NCBI GenBank assembly: GCA_963854835.1
Contig: OY978526.1
Location: 59,019,149 to 59,083,148 of the forward strand
DNA: 64,000 nt
Origin: Megamerina dolium
Taxonomy: Eukaryota; Arthropoda; Insecta; Diptera; Megamerinidae
Direction: 5' to 3'
A model generated the notes under the pieces. The model saw only the letters and a program-made list of their open reading frames with translations. It did not search any database and was not told the DNA's origin. Shown here in pieces: positions 1 to 14,600 of this stretch (its first letter is position 1; every line of letters begins with the position of its first letter). The position numbers and the translations under genes were made by a program.

Positions 1-1
1 C

Positions 2-54
<53 letters not shown>

Positions 55-62
55 CATATATG

Positions 63-128
<66 letters not shown>

Positions 129-137
129 TATATATAA

Positions 138-182
<45 letters not shown>

Positions 183-186
183 TATA
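1..186. repeat. (TA)n microsatellite
   Basis: Nearly pure TA dinucleotide repeat with regular TAAA interruptions. It ends exactly where the first Tc1-type element begins and resumes after it. No gene is visible. It is the left part of a tract that also occupies 1837-2147 and 3356-3722. Confidence 0.95.
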
Positions 187-1836
187 CAGTGGCTCACAGC
201 TTATTTCGTACAGTGTATATATTTTTATGTACATGGCTGTAACATCGAAACTAAAAAACTTATCGATAAGTTTTGAATGTAGACGTCTGTGTATGTGTTT
301 AATAAACCTAATAAGAAAACGGGGAACCCCAAAAATGTTTCTTTTTGTTATGCAAGAGAGAAAAACTATTGATCAGCTGATTTTCAGCTCACATCTTATT
401 TCGTACACAAACTTCAATGTAAGTAAGTTTCATTCTGCCGCGCAGTTACAAAGTTTTTTTGAATTGTATGAGTTTTTGGACCTTTTTAACTATTATAACA
501 ATTTTTATTATTATTATTTTAAATAGTTAAAGTGCTGTAAATTAAACATTTAGCTTTATGGGTCATCGTACAACGATGGAACAGCGTAAACTGGTAATTA
601 ACCATTTTAGGAAAGGTCAGAGTGTGCGAAAAATTGCTGAAATGACAAATTTAAGTGCCTCAACTGTCCAATACATCATTCAACGCTTCGTTCGCGAAAA
701 TCGGTTGGAGAACAAGGGCAGAGAAGCACCTAATAAGATTTTCAACGCATCAGACGAGCGTTATATTGTACGAAAAATTAAGAAAAATCCAAAGTTATCC
801 GCTCCGAAGTTGGCTGCAGAGGTTCAGCGTGAAATAGGATAATCATCCAGTGCTGAAACTGTCCGACGTGTGCTGCGCAATCATGACTTGAACGGTCGAG
901 TAGCCCGAAAGAAACCATTCATTTCAAAAATGAATATACAACGCCGACTTGACTCCGCCAAAGAGCATATTATTAAGACTCCTGCGTTCTGGAATACCGT
1001 TATTTTCGCGGATGAGTCTAAGTTTAATATTTTTGGCTCGGACGGAATGTCATATGTTTGGCGTAAAGCTAATACCGAGCTAAACAAGGAGAACCTTAAG
1101 CCCACAGTGAAGCATGGTGGCGGTAGCGTGATGGTTTGGGCCTGTATGTCAGCAGCCGGAGTAGGTGAATTGGTTTTTATTGAGGGAACAATGGACAAAA
1201 TGAAGTACCTCGAGATTCTGAAAAACAATTTACTTCAAAGTGCAGACAAACTGGGTTTGCGGGAAGAATTTCGGTATTACCAAGATAATGACCCAAAACA
1301 TAAATCTGGGATTGTGCAATCTTGGCTTATTTGAACTGCTCACACTTGATGTCTCCACCACCACAGTCACCTGACATGAATGTGATTGAAAATCTTTAGT
1401 CTATTTTGGACAATAAAATAAGAACACACAAGATTTCTAATAAGCAGGACCTAAAGAAGGTATTGATGGAGGAATGGAAAAAAATCACACCAGACATCAC
1501 TCAAAAATTGGTGGATTCAATGCCAAGTAGACTCCAGGCTGTCATTAACGCTAGGGATGTCATACTAAATATTAAAATCAACTTACTTTGTTTTTAGTTT
1601 GAACTTAAAGAGACTGTACGAAATAAGCTGTGACATGAATTTTCCTATTTTTTTCTTATTTTATTTTTTTATAGTGTCAAACGCTAAAATTTTGAAAAAG
1701 TAAATTTTGGAAAATAAAAAACAAACCTTCCTTTCAAAAATGGCATTTATATTTTGTTCAAATTTTTGCTATATTAGGAATTACGACTGCAGCAATTTTT
1801 AAACTGTCACTGTACGAAATAAGCTGGGAGCCACTG
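187..1836 (+). mobile_element. Tc1-type DNA transposon, copy 1 (defective)
   Basis: The element runs from CAGTGGCTC to GAGCCACTG and is flanked by TA on both sides, as expected for IS630/Tc1/mariner insertion. Outer terminal repeats (187-216 and 1808-1836) share the core CTTATTTCGTACAGTG. A second, inner copy of that core lies about 200 bp inside each end (near 386-409 and 1613-1635), an IR/DR layout like that of Tc1 elements such as Sleeping Beauty. It is 1650 bp and sits inside the TA tract. Two sister copies lie at 49083-50736 and 51769-53419. Confidence 0.92.
558..1597 (+). pseudogene. Tc1-type transposase, broken
   Basis: The reading frame starts with MGHRTTMEQ and has an N-terminal helix-turn-helix region (RKIAEMTNLSASTVQYII). 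The DDE catalytic parts are FADESKFNIF, YYQDNDPKHKS and SPDMNVIENLW, with spacing consistent with DD34E. Compared with the intact copy at 52140-53180 it has a Lys-to-stop change at about 839, a one-base deletion in the run after 1330 (shifts frame after WLI), and a Trp-to-stop change at about 1398. The last two lesions are shared with the copy at 49083-50736. It cannot make functional enzyme. Confidence 0.9.
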
Positions 1837-2147
<311 letters not shown>

Positions 2148-3351
2148 ATCCATTTCGCGGTTTCAAAAGTATAGGGCTAGAATTCGACATCTGTCAAACT
2201 GAGTTGTTAAAACAATTTCTTTCTTTTTCAGTTCAAAGTCTGACATTTGCGAAAATGGATCGCTTAACTATCGCACAACGCATTAAAATTGTAAAAACCT
2301 ACTACAAAAATGGTGATTCTGCCACAGCCACATATCGTGCTTCAAGAGGAGATTATGGTTTACATAATCGTCCAACTACGCAAGCAATTGGCAAAATTGT
2401 AAAGAAATATGAAGAGACTGGATCGGTTACAGATATTGTAAGGCCTGTGCATCATCGTTTCGCTCGTACCACCGAAAATATCGGTGCTGTAAGTGAAAGT
2501 GTTGCCGAAGACCCGAATGTGTCGATTCCTCGTCGTTCTCAGGAATTAGGACTGTCTTACGGCACATTATGGCGTATTTTGCATTTGGATCTACACCTAC
2601 ATCCATATAAAATCCAGCTCACACAACAACTGAAGCCAGCTGACCATTCACAACGTCGTAGATACGTCGAATGGGTGCTTGAACAAGAGGCGGTGGACGG
2701 CGATTTTTCGAACAAAATTTTCTTCAGCGACGAAGCACATTTCTCACTCGGTGGGTATGTTAACAAACAAAATTGTCGTATTTGGGGTTCTTAGAATCCT
2801 CAAGTAATTGAAGAGAGGCCACTACATCCACAAAAAGTCACTGCTTGGTGCGCTCTTTGGTCCGGAGGTGTGATTGGACCTTACTTCTTCGAAAACGACG
2901 ATGGAACGACTGTCACCGTCAATTCGGAGCATTATGGTCATATGATAACCGACTTTTTTTTGCCTGCTATAGAAGAATACGACTTAGAGAATATGTGGTT
3001 TGAACATTTCTCGTCGTGGCGTTATCAAGTGGCCACCAAGATCTTGCGATTTGACACCGATTGACTTTTTTTTTGTGGGGCTACGCGAAAGACCGTGTTT
3101 ATGCAGATAAACCTTTAACTCTTGAGCACCTAAAAACCAACATTCGTCACGTTATGGCTGAGATACCGCCCAATATGTGTCAAAAAGTGGTCGAAAATAA
3201 CCTCAAAAGAATCGATGCTTGCAACAATTCGCGTGGTGGTCATTTAAATGATGTAGTATTTCACACATAATGTCAACGTTCAAACTTTATAATAAAAAAG
3301 AAATATCATGATAAAAACTATTTTATATGTGTTTTATGGATAACCGCAAAT

Positions 3352-3355
<4 letters not shown>
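2148..3355 (+). mobile_element. IS630/Tc1/mariner-type transposon, defective
   Basis: The element is bounded by short imperfect inverted repeats: ATCCATTTCGCGGTT at 2148 and its near complement AACCGCAAATGGAT at 3342-3355. It lies directly in a TA microsatellite, so the duplicated TA target cannot be seen. It encodes a transposase relic unrelated in detail to the Tc1-type copies elsewhere in the window. The 3' end contains ATCCAT twice. Confidence 0.8.
2255..3270 (+). pseudogene. IS630/Tc1/mariner-type transposase relic
   Basis: The frame opens at MDRLTIAQRIKIVKTYY (2255), followed by a helix-turn-helix region, then HSQRRRYVEWVLEQ and the first catalytic aspartate block FFSDEAHFSLGGYVN. An in-frame TAG lies at 2792-2794, just after NCRIWGS. 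The frame then resumes (PQVIEERPLHPQKVTAWC to YDLENMWF at about 3000). The segment that should hold the second aspartate is missing or scrambled (3001-3070). The C-terminal part FFLWGYAKDRVYADKP to VVFHT ends at 3270. This type is common in insects. The copy is dead. Confidence 0.85.
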
Positions 3356-3729
<374 letters not shown>

Positions 3730-3839
3730 AACACACCGCCTGTTAAGTTTCTCCTTTCTTCATTGTGGTAACCGACCACACCGGAACACCAAAATATGCA
3801 CACACTCGCGGACGAACACGATATCTGCTAATTTTTCGG

Positions 3840-4445
3840 TATATTTATTCGATACACTTGTTACATCGATTTAATAATAATTCAAACGCGTGTTCCAACT
3901 CATTTTTTGGAATTGCGCTCATTGCCCTCGTCGAAGCCCGTTGTATGGTCTGAATGTCATCAAAAAAGCATCCTTTCAACTTCAATTTCAGTTTTGGGAA
4001 CAAAAAGAATTCGCACGGTGCCAAATCAGGTGAATACGGCGGGTGATGCAACACACACACTTGATTCCGAGACAAAAATTGACGAACAATGAGTGCTGTG
4101 TGACTCGGTAAGATGCGAAAGTAACTGTTTGACCAGTTGGAACAAATTCTTTGTGGATAATACCTTTGCTATCGAAGAATGTGATAGGCTTTTTTTTGAT
4201 TTTTGATGGAACTTTTCGTATTTTTTTGGCTTGTGGTGAGTCATCCACAAACCGTTTATGCCATATAAAAACATTTGATCTTGATAAACGAGCATCGCCA
4301 TACGCTTGCTGCATCATACCGAATGTTTCTGATGCAAATTTATTTTTGCCTGCTACACGGTATCCGCAACCACTAACCTTAGTGATCTCGTGCTGCTGTC
4401 CAAGAAAAATATCTACCACTCGTTGGATTAACAGATGCACCAGAC
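3840..4445 (-). pseudogene. Mariner transposase relic
   Basis: Read on the minus strand from about 4440, mariner motifs appear in order: ETFGMMQQAYGDARLSRS, FIWHKRFVDD, FFDSKGIIHKEFVPTGQTV (first Asp region), and after frameshifts HPPYSPDLAPCEFFLFPKL (third Asp of DD34D) and a C-terminus ending at 3845. The linker after the helix-turn-helix and the segment with the second Asp are deleted. No clean terminal repeats were found. It is an old copy upstream of the first visible canoe exon, probably in a canoe intron. Confidence 0.85.
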
Positions 4446-5501
4446 CATTAATGAATATACTGGATTAGCAATGAATTTACAGCAGCAACCCTATTTCAAT
4501 AATACACATAAGTACATCTATGCATAAACAGAACTCACATGGACATATACGTACTTACGTTCTTCTATATAAATTCCTGCCACTACAATTGGCACTACTA
4601 ATAAAAAAACACCAACAAAGAATTTCTGATGGAATGACCTTCACCAGACCACCACAAAGATCACACCCACCACACACTGACCGACACAACTTCTCTTGCT
4701 AGACACTCGTACAGTATTGATCTTAAAAATTCGACAACGGAATCACATTAGAAATGTTTGCTTCTGAGGTAGCGGGACATTTTCATAAACCAACAGAATA
4801 CAACATTTCTACATACACACAGCCTATAACGATCTCAAGTAACTATCACCACACACACTAACATTAACTAAGTCCGTACTAAAGTACTAAGCAATGACGT
4901 CACTAGATATAGACAACGTGTATATCACCAAACATTAGGTATGGGCTAGGCTAATTTTCATTTTTCTTTTTTTTACACTTCGTTTCAAAAAACAATTTTT
5001 TTTTATACCCACTCGCAACAAACAATAGCACTAAGAAACACATCAAGCATTCAACTTATACATTTTCGCATTTTGATTTCCAAAAAGCACTAAATTTGGT
5101 GTAAAACACACCAAGTTGGCAACAGTGGCAGTGCTGCATGCACGAAATGTACCGTTTGTTTTCCTAATTCTCTCTCATCAAAAATGGACTGAAAAATAAA
5201 TAAGTATGTGGACATTGGCACAATAACTATCACAGCAAAAGCGACGGGATTAACAGTAATCAAATATTTTCATTTTTAATTTGCATCTCGATCGAATTGT
5301 AAAGTCTATGTGCATAACGTGCATATATCGAACTCGATATTGCTTTTGATACGTACGTGGGAATGAAAAAAGAAAGACGAAATTCAGGGGAATGTTATAA
5401 ACTTCCTCTTGTTTATGCAATAATGCATATTCTACTCATATATATGCTTACATTGTATATTCAATATTTATAATGTTGATTTCTTTTAACATCTTTTATA
5501 G
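4446..5501 (+). other. Probable canoe intron sequence
   Basis: No convincing coding segment, repeat or RNA gene is visible. It ends with a pyrimidine-rich stretch and TTTTATAG, the acceptor for the first visible canoe exon. Confidence 0.6.
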
Positions 5502-5689
5502 GTTCGATTATGTTCCATGTCAGACGACGTCCAGCGGATACGCAGCCGCGACGAAGAAAGAAAAAACCATTAGGCACGTCAAATGGAACCAATAGTATGT
5601 CAAGTGATCGTGAGGGACCAGTTTTAGTTGAAGTTACACATAGTGGTGATGGTGGTAGACGTATTAAATTAAGCAATGATCCCATTGAG
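5502..5689 (+). CDS. cno: canoe exon: basic linker before FHA
   Basis: Acceptor TTTTATAG, donor GAG|GTTAGT. It encodes the very basic RRRPADTQPRRRKKKPLG and the first FHA strands (VLVEVTHSGDGG). The exon begins two bases into the frame, so it continues a gene that starts upstream. The in-frame ATG at 5510 is internal rather than the start. Confidence 0.88.
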
Positions 5690-8600
5690 GTTAGTATAAT
5701 ATTATTTTTAATACTACAATATACTTGCTATACATATTCTTTAATTAATTTGTATTCATACATATATATTTGCACAGGTTGGTTCGGCTAATACAAATTG
5801 TTTACAATTGTTCGGACCATCAATACAACCACGCCATTGTCTCATCTCATTGCTGGAGGGTGTTTGCACGGTCACGCCTTTACACACTGATGCTTTGACC
5901 TTTGTTAATGGACATCACATTACGCAGCCAACTATTTTGCATGTGAGTTGCTGACTTTTAACATAAGTGCATAAATATTTAGTGATGTATATGAGAGGGT
6001 GTGTGAGAGAGAATGAAGTGTGTTTGTGTTCATGTATATACATATGTATTGTGGTTTGGCGCATTAGCATGTTTACATGAGAATGAAAATTAAATATTTT
6101 GTTTATACAAACATATTTCAACTTTAATATTTACATATCAGTGTGTTGAGCGTTCCGATTGTGAATCTCAGTCAGAATATGAGTCCGACATGTAAATACT
6201 TAAATACATATAGTTAAATTATTATTTTGAGATTTTTTAATCATTATGCTCCAATATTTGAACTATATTTCCCAATGATTTTTCAATATTTAAATTAATT
6301 TATTAACATATCTTTACACCTGTCTAACTTATATTTAGCAAACATAATCATATTGAGAATGTATTATAATTTCAAATTTATTCTTCATCAGTTTCAATGT
6401 GATGAACTAAAATATACACATATTTACATTTTCTGTGAGCTTTCTACTGCTTATTAAGTAGTTACATTGAATTATTTATTACTTTAATATTCTTTTAGAG
6501 TAACACTTTTAAAATATTCAGCAAATTTTGTTATCGTTGTGTCATTTTCTATGTGAAATTTTTTTCCTGAACAAATATTATAATTTAATTACATATATGT
6601 AAATTATTAATAGTCTTGTTGGACCGCTTGCATGCTGATATATTTATGTTGATATATTTAGGCCTTGAAAAGTATTATTTAATGCGGATTTCGTTACGAT
6701 ACGACTTTATTCACAAAATTGTGTTATTTCCAAAAATACCGACATAAAAATGTGCCTGTTTGCCCCGAATTCGGGAAAAATTGTAACATTGATTCTGACG
6801 TATTCGAAGTGAAAGTAGATAATCGATGATTGTCGAAACTAAAATCAGCTGTAACTAGATATAAATCAATCGTTTTGGTCATTTGCTTTGATATGAACAG
6901 AAGCAAAAGGTATATGATATTATTTAATTCCGACCCTGAAACTATGTTCATCTTACATTTTTCATTGCATGAGATATTGATATCAAACCACGATTAAGAT
7001 TCACAAAAAATTCGCCCATAGTTGCACTCAAAGTTAGAATCAACTTGTTTCACATATTTCCCATGCAAAAATCTGTCAAAAAGCCTATTTGAAGTTTAAG
7101 ATGATGCTTTGATTATAACTACGGGCCTTTGTGTGCAAAGTCCTTCTTCAAGAAAAAATGGACAAACATACTCTCATGACAGTGGGTGCCGTAGCTCAGT
7201 GGTTAGTGTGTTCGCCTTCTGATCTGTAGGTCGTGGTTCAATCCCCGGCTGATGCATAACAAATTTAATATCGATAAGATTTTTCTTTCGAACGGTACCC
7301 ACCTGTCGGCAAGCAATTGGCAATTCTTCCGACAGTAACAACTTGCCATGAAAAAGCTTCTTAAAGAACTCTGTGACAAAGCTCAGAAAAAGTGATGTCA
7401 CAAGTGTTCTGCCGTTCGGAACCGGCTAAAATAAGTAGGTCCCTTCTAATATTGTCCAAAATTTAAGACGCACAACAGTAATGGAAGAGAAGCTCGGCTA
7501 ATGAGCCCTTTGGGGCTTTAAGTGCCACATATTTATTTTTTTTTTACTCTCATGACAAACGACTAAAGAGAGGGGACAAATTATATTTTATTTTATAGAT
7601 TGCGGACCTTTCTTTTGAAAAAAGAACAGACAAATGCTTTTATAATGTTGTACAGCAGACAAATGTAGTAAATTAAAACCATTTAACAAATGGTATCAAA
7701 TGTTTTCATATTTCTTATAAAATTTGCTTTTTATTGAGCTCTAATAGTTTAATGGACGTCATCATATAATCCAAATTTCATGTTTCGTTGGTAAAAATAT
7801 CAACTGCTTTTTTTTAGTGAGCCATCTTCATGTATTACGTCATTAGTTCCCTTTGATAACAAAATTAGCCATCACCAGTCAGCAATAAAAATCAAGAGCG
7901 TAAGCAAAAATTCTCCCTTACAGGGAAGAATTAGCAAAAAAGTAAACGAACAGAAAATTGCTAAAAGCGATAGAAGAAGGCAAACCAGCTGAATTTGATA
8001 ACAAATTTGCAAAATACAATATAGTAGCTTGCATTGATTTATGATAAATATAATTTATATACCCACAGTTTTGTTGTCAAATTTTCCATTTTAGAGTTTT
8101 TGATTATAAACGGGCCAACCCGCGCAGGTCAGGTAGCAGGCAGAAGCGCATAAAAGACCTGATTCCACGAAAAATATATGTTTATTTACAAAAATTGAAA
8201 TCATGTGCTTTCAGATCATATGTCTTGCAACAAACTATCACTTTGCTCTTTCAATTTTTGATTGATGGATAATTTTTTGGCGTTATTGAACACCTACATG
8301 CAAAAATTATTGAAAAAAAATTACAACTATTATTAGACATGTATGTAGCATAGCCTAAGTCATAAAGTGATGGTTCGTTGAATACATTCTCAAAAAATTG
8401 TGAAAATGAACATATGAAGAACACAAGCGCACACATGCATATATGTCGTACATATTTGTCATATTTGCAAATTCAATTGAAATAATTGTATTTAATCCAA
8501 ATGATTGGCAATATTATAACGGTTCATTGATTCTAAACAATTTCGATATTAAAACTACGTAGTTTGTTCTAAATTACGCACAAAATAAATTTTTTTTCGG

Positions 8601-11600
8601 CGCCTTTTTATACCGCTATTTAACTATGACTTTTAATTTAAAAAAATTAATATAAAAGAAATAGAGAATTGAATAAATAATCCATAAAAGTATTTAAAAG
8701 TACATAACTATTTTTTGTCATGTTGCGTATTTTGACTCTCCACGTTCTTTTCAATATTCTTTTGTTCTAATGAAAATTGCAAAAAATAATCAGAACAATA
8801 AAATATCAAATAATAATAACATACAATATGTCATATAAACAATATGTATTATACAGCATATAATTTATTTTCGAACTTCTAATTCATAAATACAATGACG
8901 GGGCGTATACCAGCAGTGATGAGCTTGCTTACTGCTACTCATACATACTACCGCTATTAACTGACTGAAATATTTATCATCCATTATATGTAAATATATA
9001 CAGTAGATGCTCGATATTTATATTACTTAGTGGTATTAAAAATAATGATATTAAAAGAGCGAAGTAAGCTTGAATGAATCTTTGAATCTTTTTAACCAGA
9101 ATACAAATTGTTCACTTTATTAATAGCTAGATATACTAAATTATCATATTGATGAAGGAGATATATTATTCACAATTATTTCAAAAAACATGATATACTC
9201 GTAATATAAAATTCCAAAAAATATATAAATTTAATACATTTAAGATTTGAAAATCAATCAAATATATTATTATGAGAAGTACTATCTAAACTTCCAGCTT
9301 GTTGTAATTACATTTCGACATTTTATGAGAACATTTTTTAATAAACGCTTTAAAAATTCATAAATATCTATATCTTGTGTAGTTCCTTATTGTTGACGAA
9401 TATCTTTGATGATATTTTCATAAGTGAATTATAATCACAAAAGTGATATAAATATTGATTTTCTTTTAAAATTAGTTCTTAAGTAATTGAGTGTTTACTG
9501 CATTATGAACAAGATGATGACATTTTCGCCACATGATTTGTTTTTAATGCAACATCAGCGATTAATACGGTAAAATAGATACAAAAAACGCCCCTTCAAG
9601 CATAAATTCAGTAACGATTAAATGTCTGAAGCGAGTGGAAGTGTTTAAATTAACTAAAAATTGGAAAACTTTATAAATTTTCCTACCTAAATTGTAGCAA
9701 AATTGTAAGAGTATTTGATATTAATTAATGAAGCCTAAAATTGATATTATTTTGTGTATATTTTCTTCTATTCTTGTTCTATAGAATGGTTCAGTGGTCA
9801 TGTTTGGACGTGTTGCATCATATCGTTTTGTAGACTCACCCAGCGATGGACGTTACAATTTGGCATTATCACAATCACAGTTGGATTCAGCCTGTCTATA
9901 TGAAAGGTGAGGAGAGCTAATGTTAATTTTAATTTTTAATTCAAGTATGTATATGTATTTGCATATTTCTAAGTGTTTGTATGATACGAATTCGATTTTA
10001 ATTGTTGTATAACTAAAGAGAGTGTCTGAAATAAGACCATTTTGTACAGTCACCAGTTTTCTGATGACTATGGAAAATGTCGACTGTGAACATTTTTTTT
10101 CTTTTATCAAATTCATATCTCTTAAAATCTCATAATTTTCAAATTATGTTTACATTTGTTATCATACATTTTCTTATTGTTTTTCTGTTTCTTTTTGTTT
10201 TCATTTTATATTTGCGTGTTGTTTATGTGTTGTATTATCGTTCGTTGTGCTTTTTACCAACATATTAATCATGCACTCAATTAAACAATAAATGGACACA
10301 ATACACACTAACATAAAATACGCACACAACCATACACACACACACACACACACTGATGAATTACTTGCATAACATATCGAAAAAACGAATCCCACAATCC
10401 AAATAGTCGTTCACCAACATCACCTGGTTCGTGGAATGATGAAGATGGCGCTTTAAGCTCAGTAAGTTCATTAATTATATGTATATTGGAAAAATTTTAT
10501 ATTGAATGCAATATTTTTTTTCATAATCTCCCCAAAATATTGCAATAGACACATAAAAGTGATTATGATCCTTCTCACCATCATCAACATCATCATCACC
10601 ATCATCATGGTGGTAACAATGGCGGTGGTGGTGGCGGAGGCGGTGTTGCTAATTCGGAACATTCACTTATCCTACATAATGCAGTTGACAATAAGCTGGG
10701 AGAAAACGAAACACATGCTCATGGTAATAGCGGTGGCGGTGGCAGCGCAGGTGATGGCAGTGCTGGTGGTTATGATACTCAAAGTGTTGAAGGTAATCTG
10801 GAGAATGAGACAAAATCGATATCGAGCCTGAAATCGGGTGGTTCAAACTCACAAGAAAGGTAATTAATATAATACGGACACTGTCTTTATTTTACATTTA
10901 CAGCATACAATTACGACAATTATCGTTAATAATATTTAATGGAATAATTAATTACAATTGCAGCAAACACTTGACATTATAACATACAGAAATTCACTTT
11001 CCAATAAACTTGTGCTCTCATTGCCAATACTATTACGAGTACCTATCACAAATAATAAATAGTTTGTTTTTCGTGCAATTTCATATGTCGTAATAATTTT
11101 ATATAATTTATTATTTATTTTGCTAAACATAATTTTCATTTTCACATTCTGATTTCTTTTTTTAAGTTGTGTGCTAAAAATTAAATATATAATATCCAAA
11201 GATATGTACAATATATATTAAATGTGCATTTTATTCAGTCAATATAAGAAACTTCATTGAACCTTTTTTTCGAATTTTTCAGATCACCAAAAATGCCAAG
11301 CAGCAGCTCTGATAATCAGGGTCAAGAGCCTATTTTACCCGCCGTCTTAGAGTTTCCTGAGACACATCAGGAATTATTTTTGAGACATATCACTAGCGAA
11401 TTGGATGTTAATGCGCCACACTTTAAATTAGCGCCGGTGTATTCATTGTATTTATGTGCCAGGTATATATAAGCGAATGTAATATTAAATATTTTAAATT
11501 TGTACATACGCATATATGAATGTACTTGGCTGTGTACTGGTATTTAAATTGTATTTTAATTGTAATGAATATTATTTGTATGCCTTTTGGACATGCACAT

Positions 11601-14600
11601 ACATACGAGTACAAATATATTTTTTCCTGCTTCATCGTAAATGATATTTTGATATGTCCATTGCTTTAATGTCGTCGCACGCATGCATTTAAATTTAACA
11701 TAATGCTTAAACCAAAGTGTTGTATGATAATTAACATGGTTGTTATTTAATGAATTAAAATTGCATTAACTTTTTATGAAAACTTAAATTGCAATTATAA
11801 TTTAAATATTTTAATGCACACGCATTGTGCGGATTGCTTTAAAATTCTCATTTCGAGTGTTGTATTCAATGAAAATATAGAAGTGTGTGTGTTTCAATTT
11901 GGTAATTTATTAAAGGTGTTTAAAAGTAAATAATTCGTGGGTGCATTATTTTAGAAAGCATAATATATGATAATTTATTTATGTAATATATATATTTAGA
12001 GATAATTTGATTTATTTAATAAACCAAATAATTACAACTTTTTAACAATATGTAAGCAATATTTTAATAAGGTTAGGTTAAAAATAATCATTTAGAATTT
12101 TTATTAGCAGCAAAGAATAGTTACCCCAATCCAAAGTTTGGAGAAATTTGAAATTTTTTTATACCATCTAGTGTTTTTAGTGTGCGTCTTAGTTGTATGG
12201 GCAAACCCTTTCTGAAAGATCCAGGCCAGTCCTTCAGCTAGAAGTGTTTATTTGGATATTAAAGCATGTTTTTCAAATGCGATCGAGTAACAGGCAACAT
12301 GTGTTATAAGTACCGTGACGATATTTTTAAAGTGTAAATAAATGTCAAAATTTCATATCTATATTTTTTTTATCAAATTCAATAATGATATACATATCAT
12401 AATGACTTACAAAAAAATACAATACAAAAGATGTTTAGTTTAAAAAATCACAGAGCTCTTTTAGAAAAAGTTTTGTCACTAGAGGTCTGCTGTTCGGAAC
12501 CAGCTAATATAAGTAGGTCCTTTCTAATACTGCTTAAAATTTAATTTTTGATATCAAAACATTAATAATTAGTTGGCCACAATTTTATTTTTTCAACAGT
12601 TATGTAATTTTTTATACATACAAGTTCTTCAAACAAATCATATTTAAAAGATGAATCCCACCGATTTAAATATGTAATACATTTCTCATAAAAATATAAA
12701 CTTTTTTTTTTAAATTACTTACATCTACTTTTGAACTTTTCAATTTTAAAATAATTTAAACTTTTTGAGCCCAAGAGTATTAGCGTTTTTAGTCTATACA
12801 TGTATATGCAATTTTTGTTGCAGAATCCAAAACAGTACATCCCTTAGGAATATTATTTTGCGATAAAAACAGTTATTTTGAAAATTGAGATGATCGGATA
12901 ACAAAAAGAGGTGTCTCAACCGTCCTAAAATTACCAATATCTATGAAATTTCATATCAACAATTTGATATGAAATTTGAATATGAAGATAAACACTTCTA
13001 GGTAAGGACTGGTTTGGATCTTTCAGAAAGGTTTTGTCCATACAACTAAAGGGCACCTTAATTTACACAGTTTGAGTTATATCACAAAATTTTCAAAAAT
13101 ATTGAAATATAAATTTATGAATATATATTTCGACATTATTGCAAATAAGTTTGCAACAATGTCGAAAAATACTATTTCCATATAAAAAAATCGAAAATAA
13201 TGCACTCCGCAACCTCTGATATTTCGCTAAAGCAATCATATTTGTCCTTGAGTTGACATTTCAGCCATAAACATTTTTTATGGGCGCAACGGGCAAACAC
13301 TTTTATGCAGCACCCGAACATAGTTACTGTTATTATCTGTTCAGTTATATTGGAGTAGTGATGGCGAGATAATAATTTTTGAGCTTTTAAATTTATACGC
13401 TAAAGTCGCTTACAAAAGATGGTCGTAATCCATCGACTATTCTATATATCTCGTACAATTTTATTCAGTAAGTACAACACTCCTTTCAATTATGAATTTG
13501 CCATGTTATCCAAAAAATTAATTTAAAATTTTAAGAGTTTATATATAGATGACATAAAAATATTTGAAATAAGAAAAAGACACATGTTTTACAAACTGCG
13601 TTTCTATCAATGGACAGCTATTATTTTATTTTTATTTTCATTTTTAACTTACATTTTCTAATTCATTAAAATTTGTCCTCTATCACTATATTCTATACAA
13701 TGATTCATAACTAACGAATTTAAATTTATGAATAAACTTTTTAATAGGCGTATCAAGCAGTTCTACACATACGTGTATTTAAATGTCACCCAATATAATA
13801 ATTCACATCTATAGTCATGCTATTAGAAAATGAGTACGATATATTAATCATTACCACTTAGACATGAAATTAGGAGTGAATATGAAATGATAAAATGTAA
13901 CATAGTTTTACAAAGTACTTATTTTTATACACTTAATTATATTATCGTGTTTTCAATTTCACCAGCTTACTTTTTTTACATCTCCCTTGATTAACACTAG
14001 GTATCGTGCATCGACACACTACCGTCCAGAATTACAACCGACTGAACGTGCTCATAAATTAACAGTTTTCCTACATCATGTAGCCAATTTAGTTTATACT
14101 GTTGTCCAAGAGCAGTTTACAGATCCACGTATTTTGGCATTTTGGATGGCAAATAGTTCCGAATTTTTACATTTCCTTAAATCGGATCGACACATCAGTG
14201 CTTTCAGCGTACAGGCACAAGAGGTGCTAGCGGAAAGTGTGCAGACTGCATTTCGTAATTTGGTGAATTGCTTCCGACTCGAACTCTCACAAACGCTCAA
14301 TCAATTTCTATCTGAAACGATTGATCATGATTCAGCTGCTGGTTTGGTGCTAACAGTTTTGGGTTCGGCAATGGCATTGTTGCGCCGCTGTCGCGTGAAT
14401 GCAGCTCTAACGATTCAACTATTTTCGCAATTATTCCACTACATCAATGTGATATGTTTTAATACGGTGAGCTGGTGTAATGTATTTTTTTACGTTTTTT
14501 TTCGATAATTTTGCCGTATATGGAACCGAATCCATTTTACATTTCACTTGTACTTGTAGATTGTGGCAAACTCACATATGTGCACTGCCGAATGGGGTAA

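Larger units (their letters stand above)
11463..14000 (+). other. canoe intron (2.5 kb)
   Basis: A+T-rich. It contains a foldback-type element at 12182-13056 with a SINE fragment inside, and a short hairpin (arms 13128-13145 and 13150-13167). Nothing coding is visible. Confidence 0.75.

Noticed and set aside
227..526. 99-codon ORF upstream of each Tc1-type transposase
   Set aside because: Overlaps the terminal inverted/direct repeat region; its apparent conservation only reflects near-identity of the copies.
7182..7255. A functional tRNA gene
   Set aside because: A and B boxes are present but it is the head of a retroposed SINE with target duplications; no proper acceptor stem closes at the right place.
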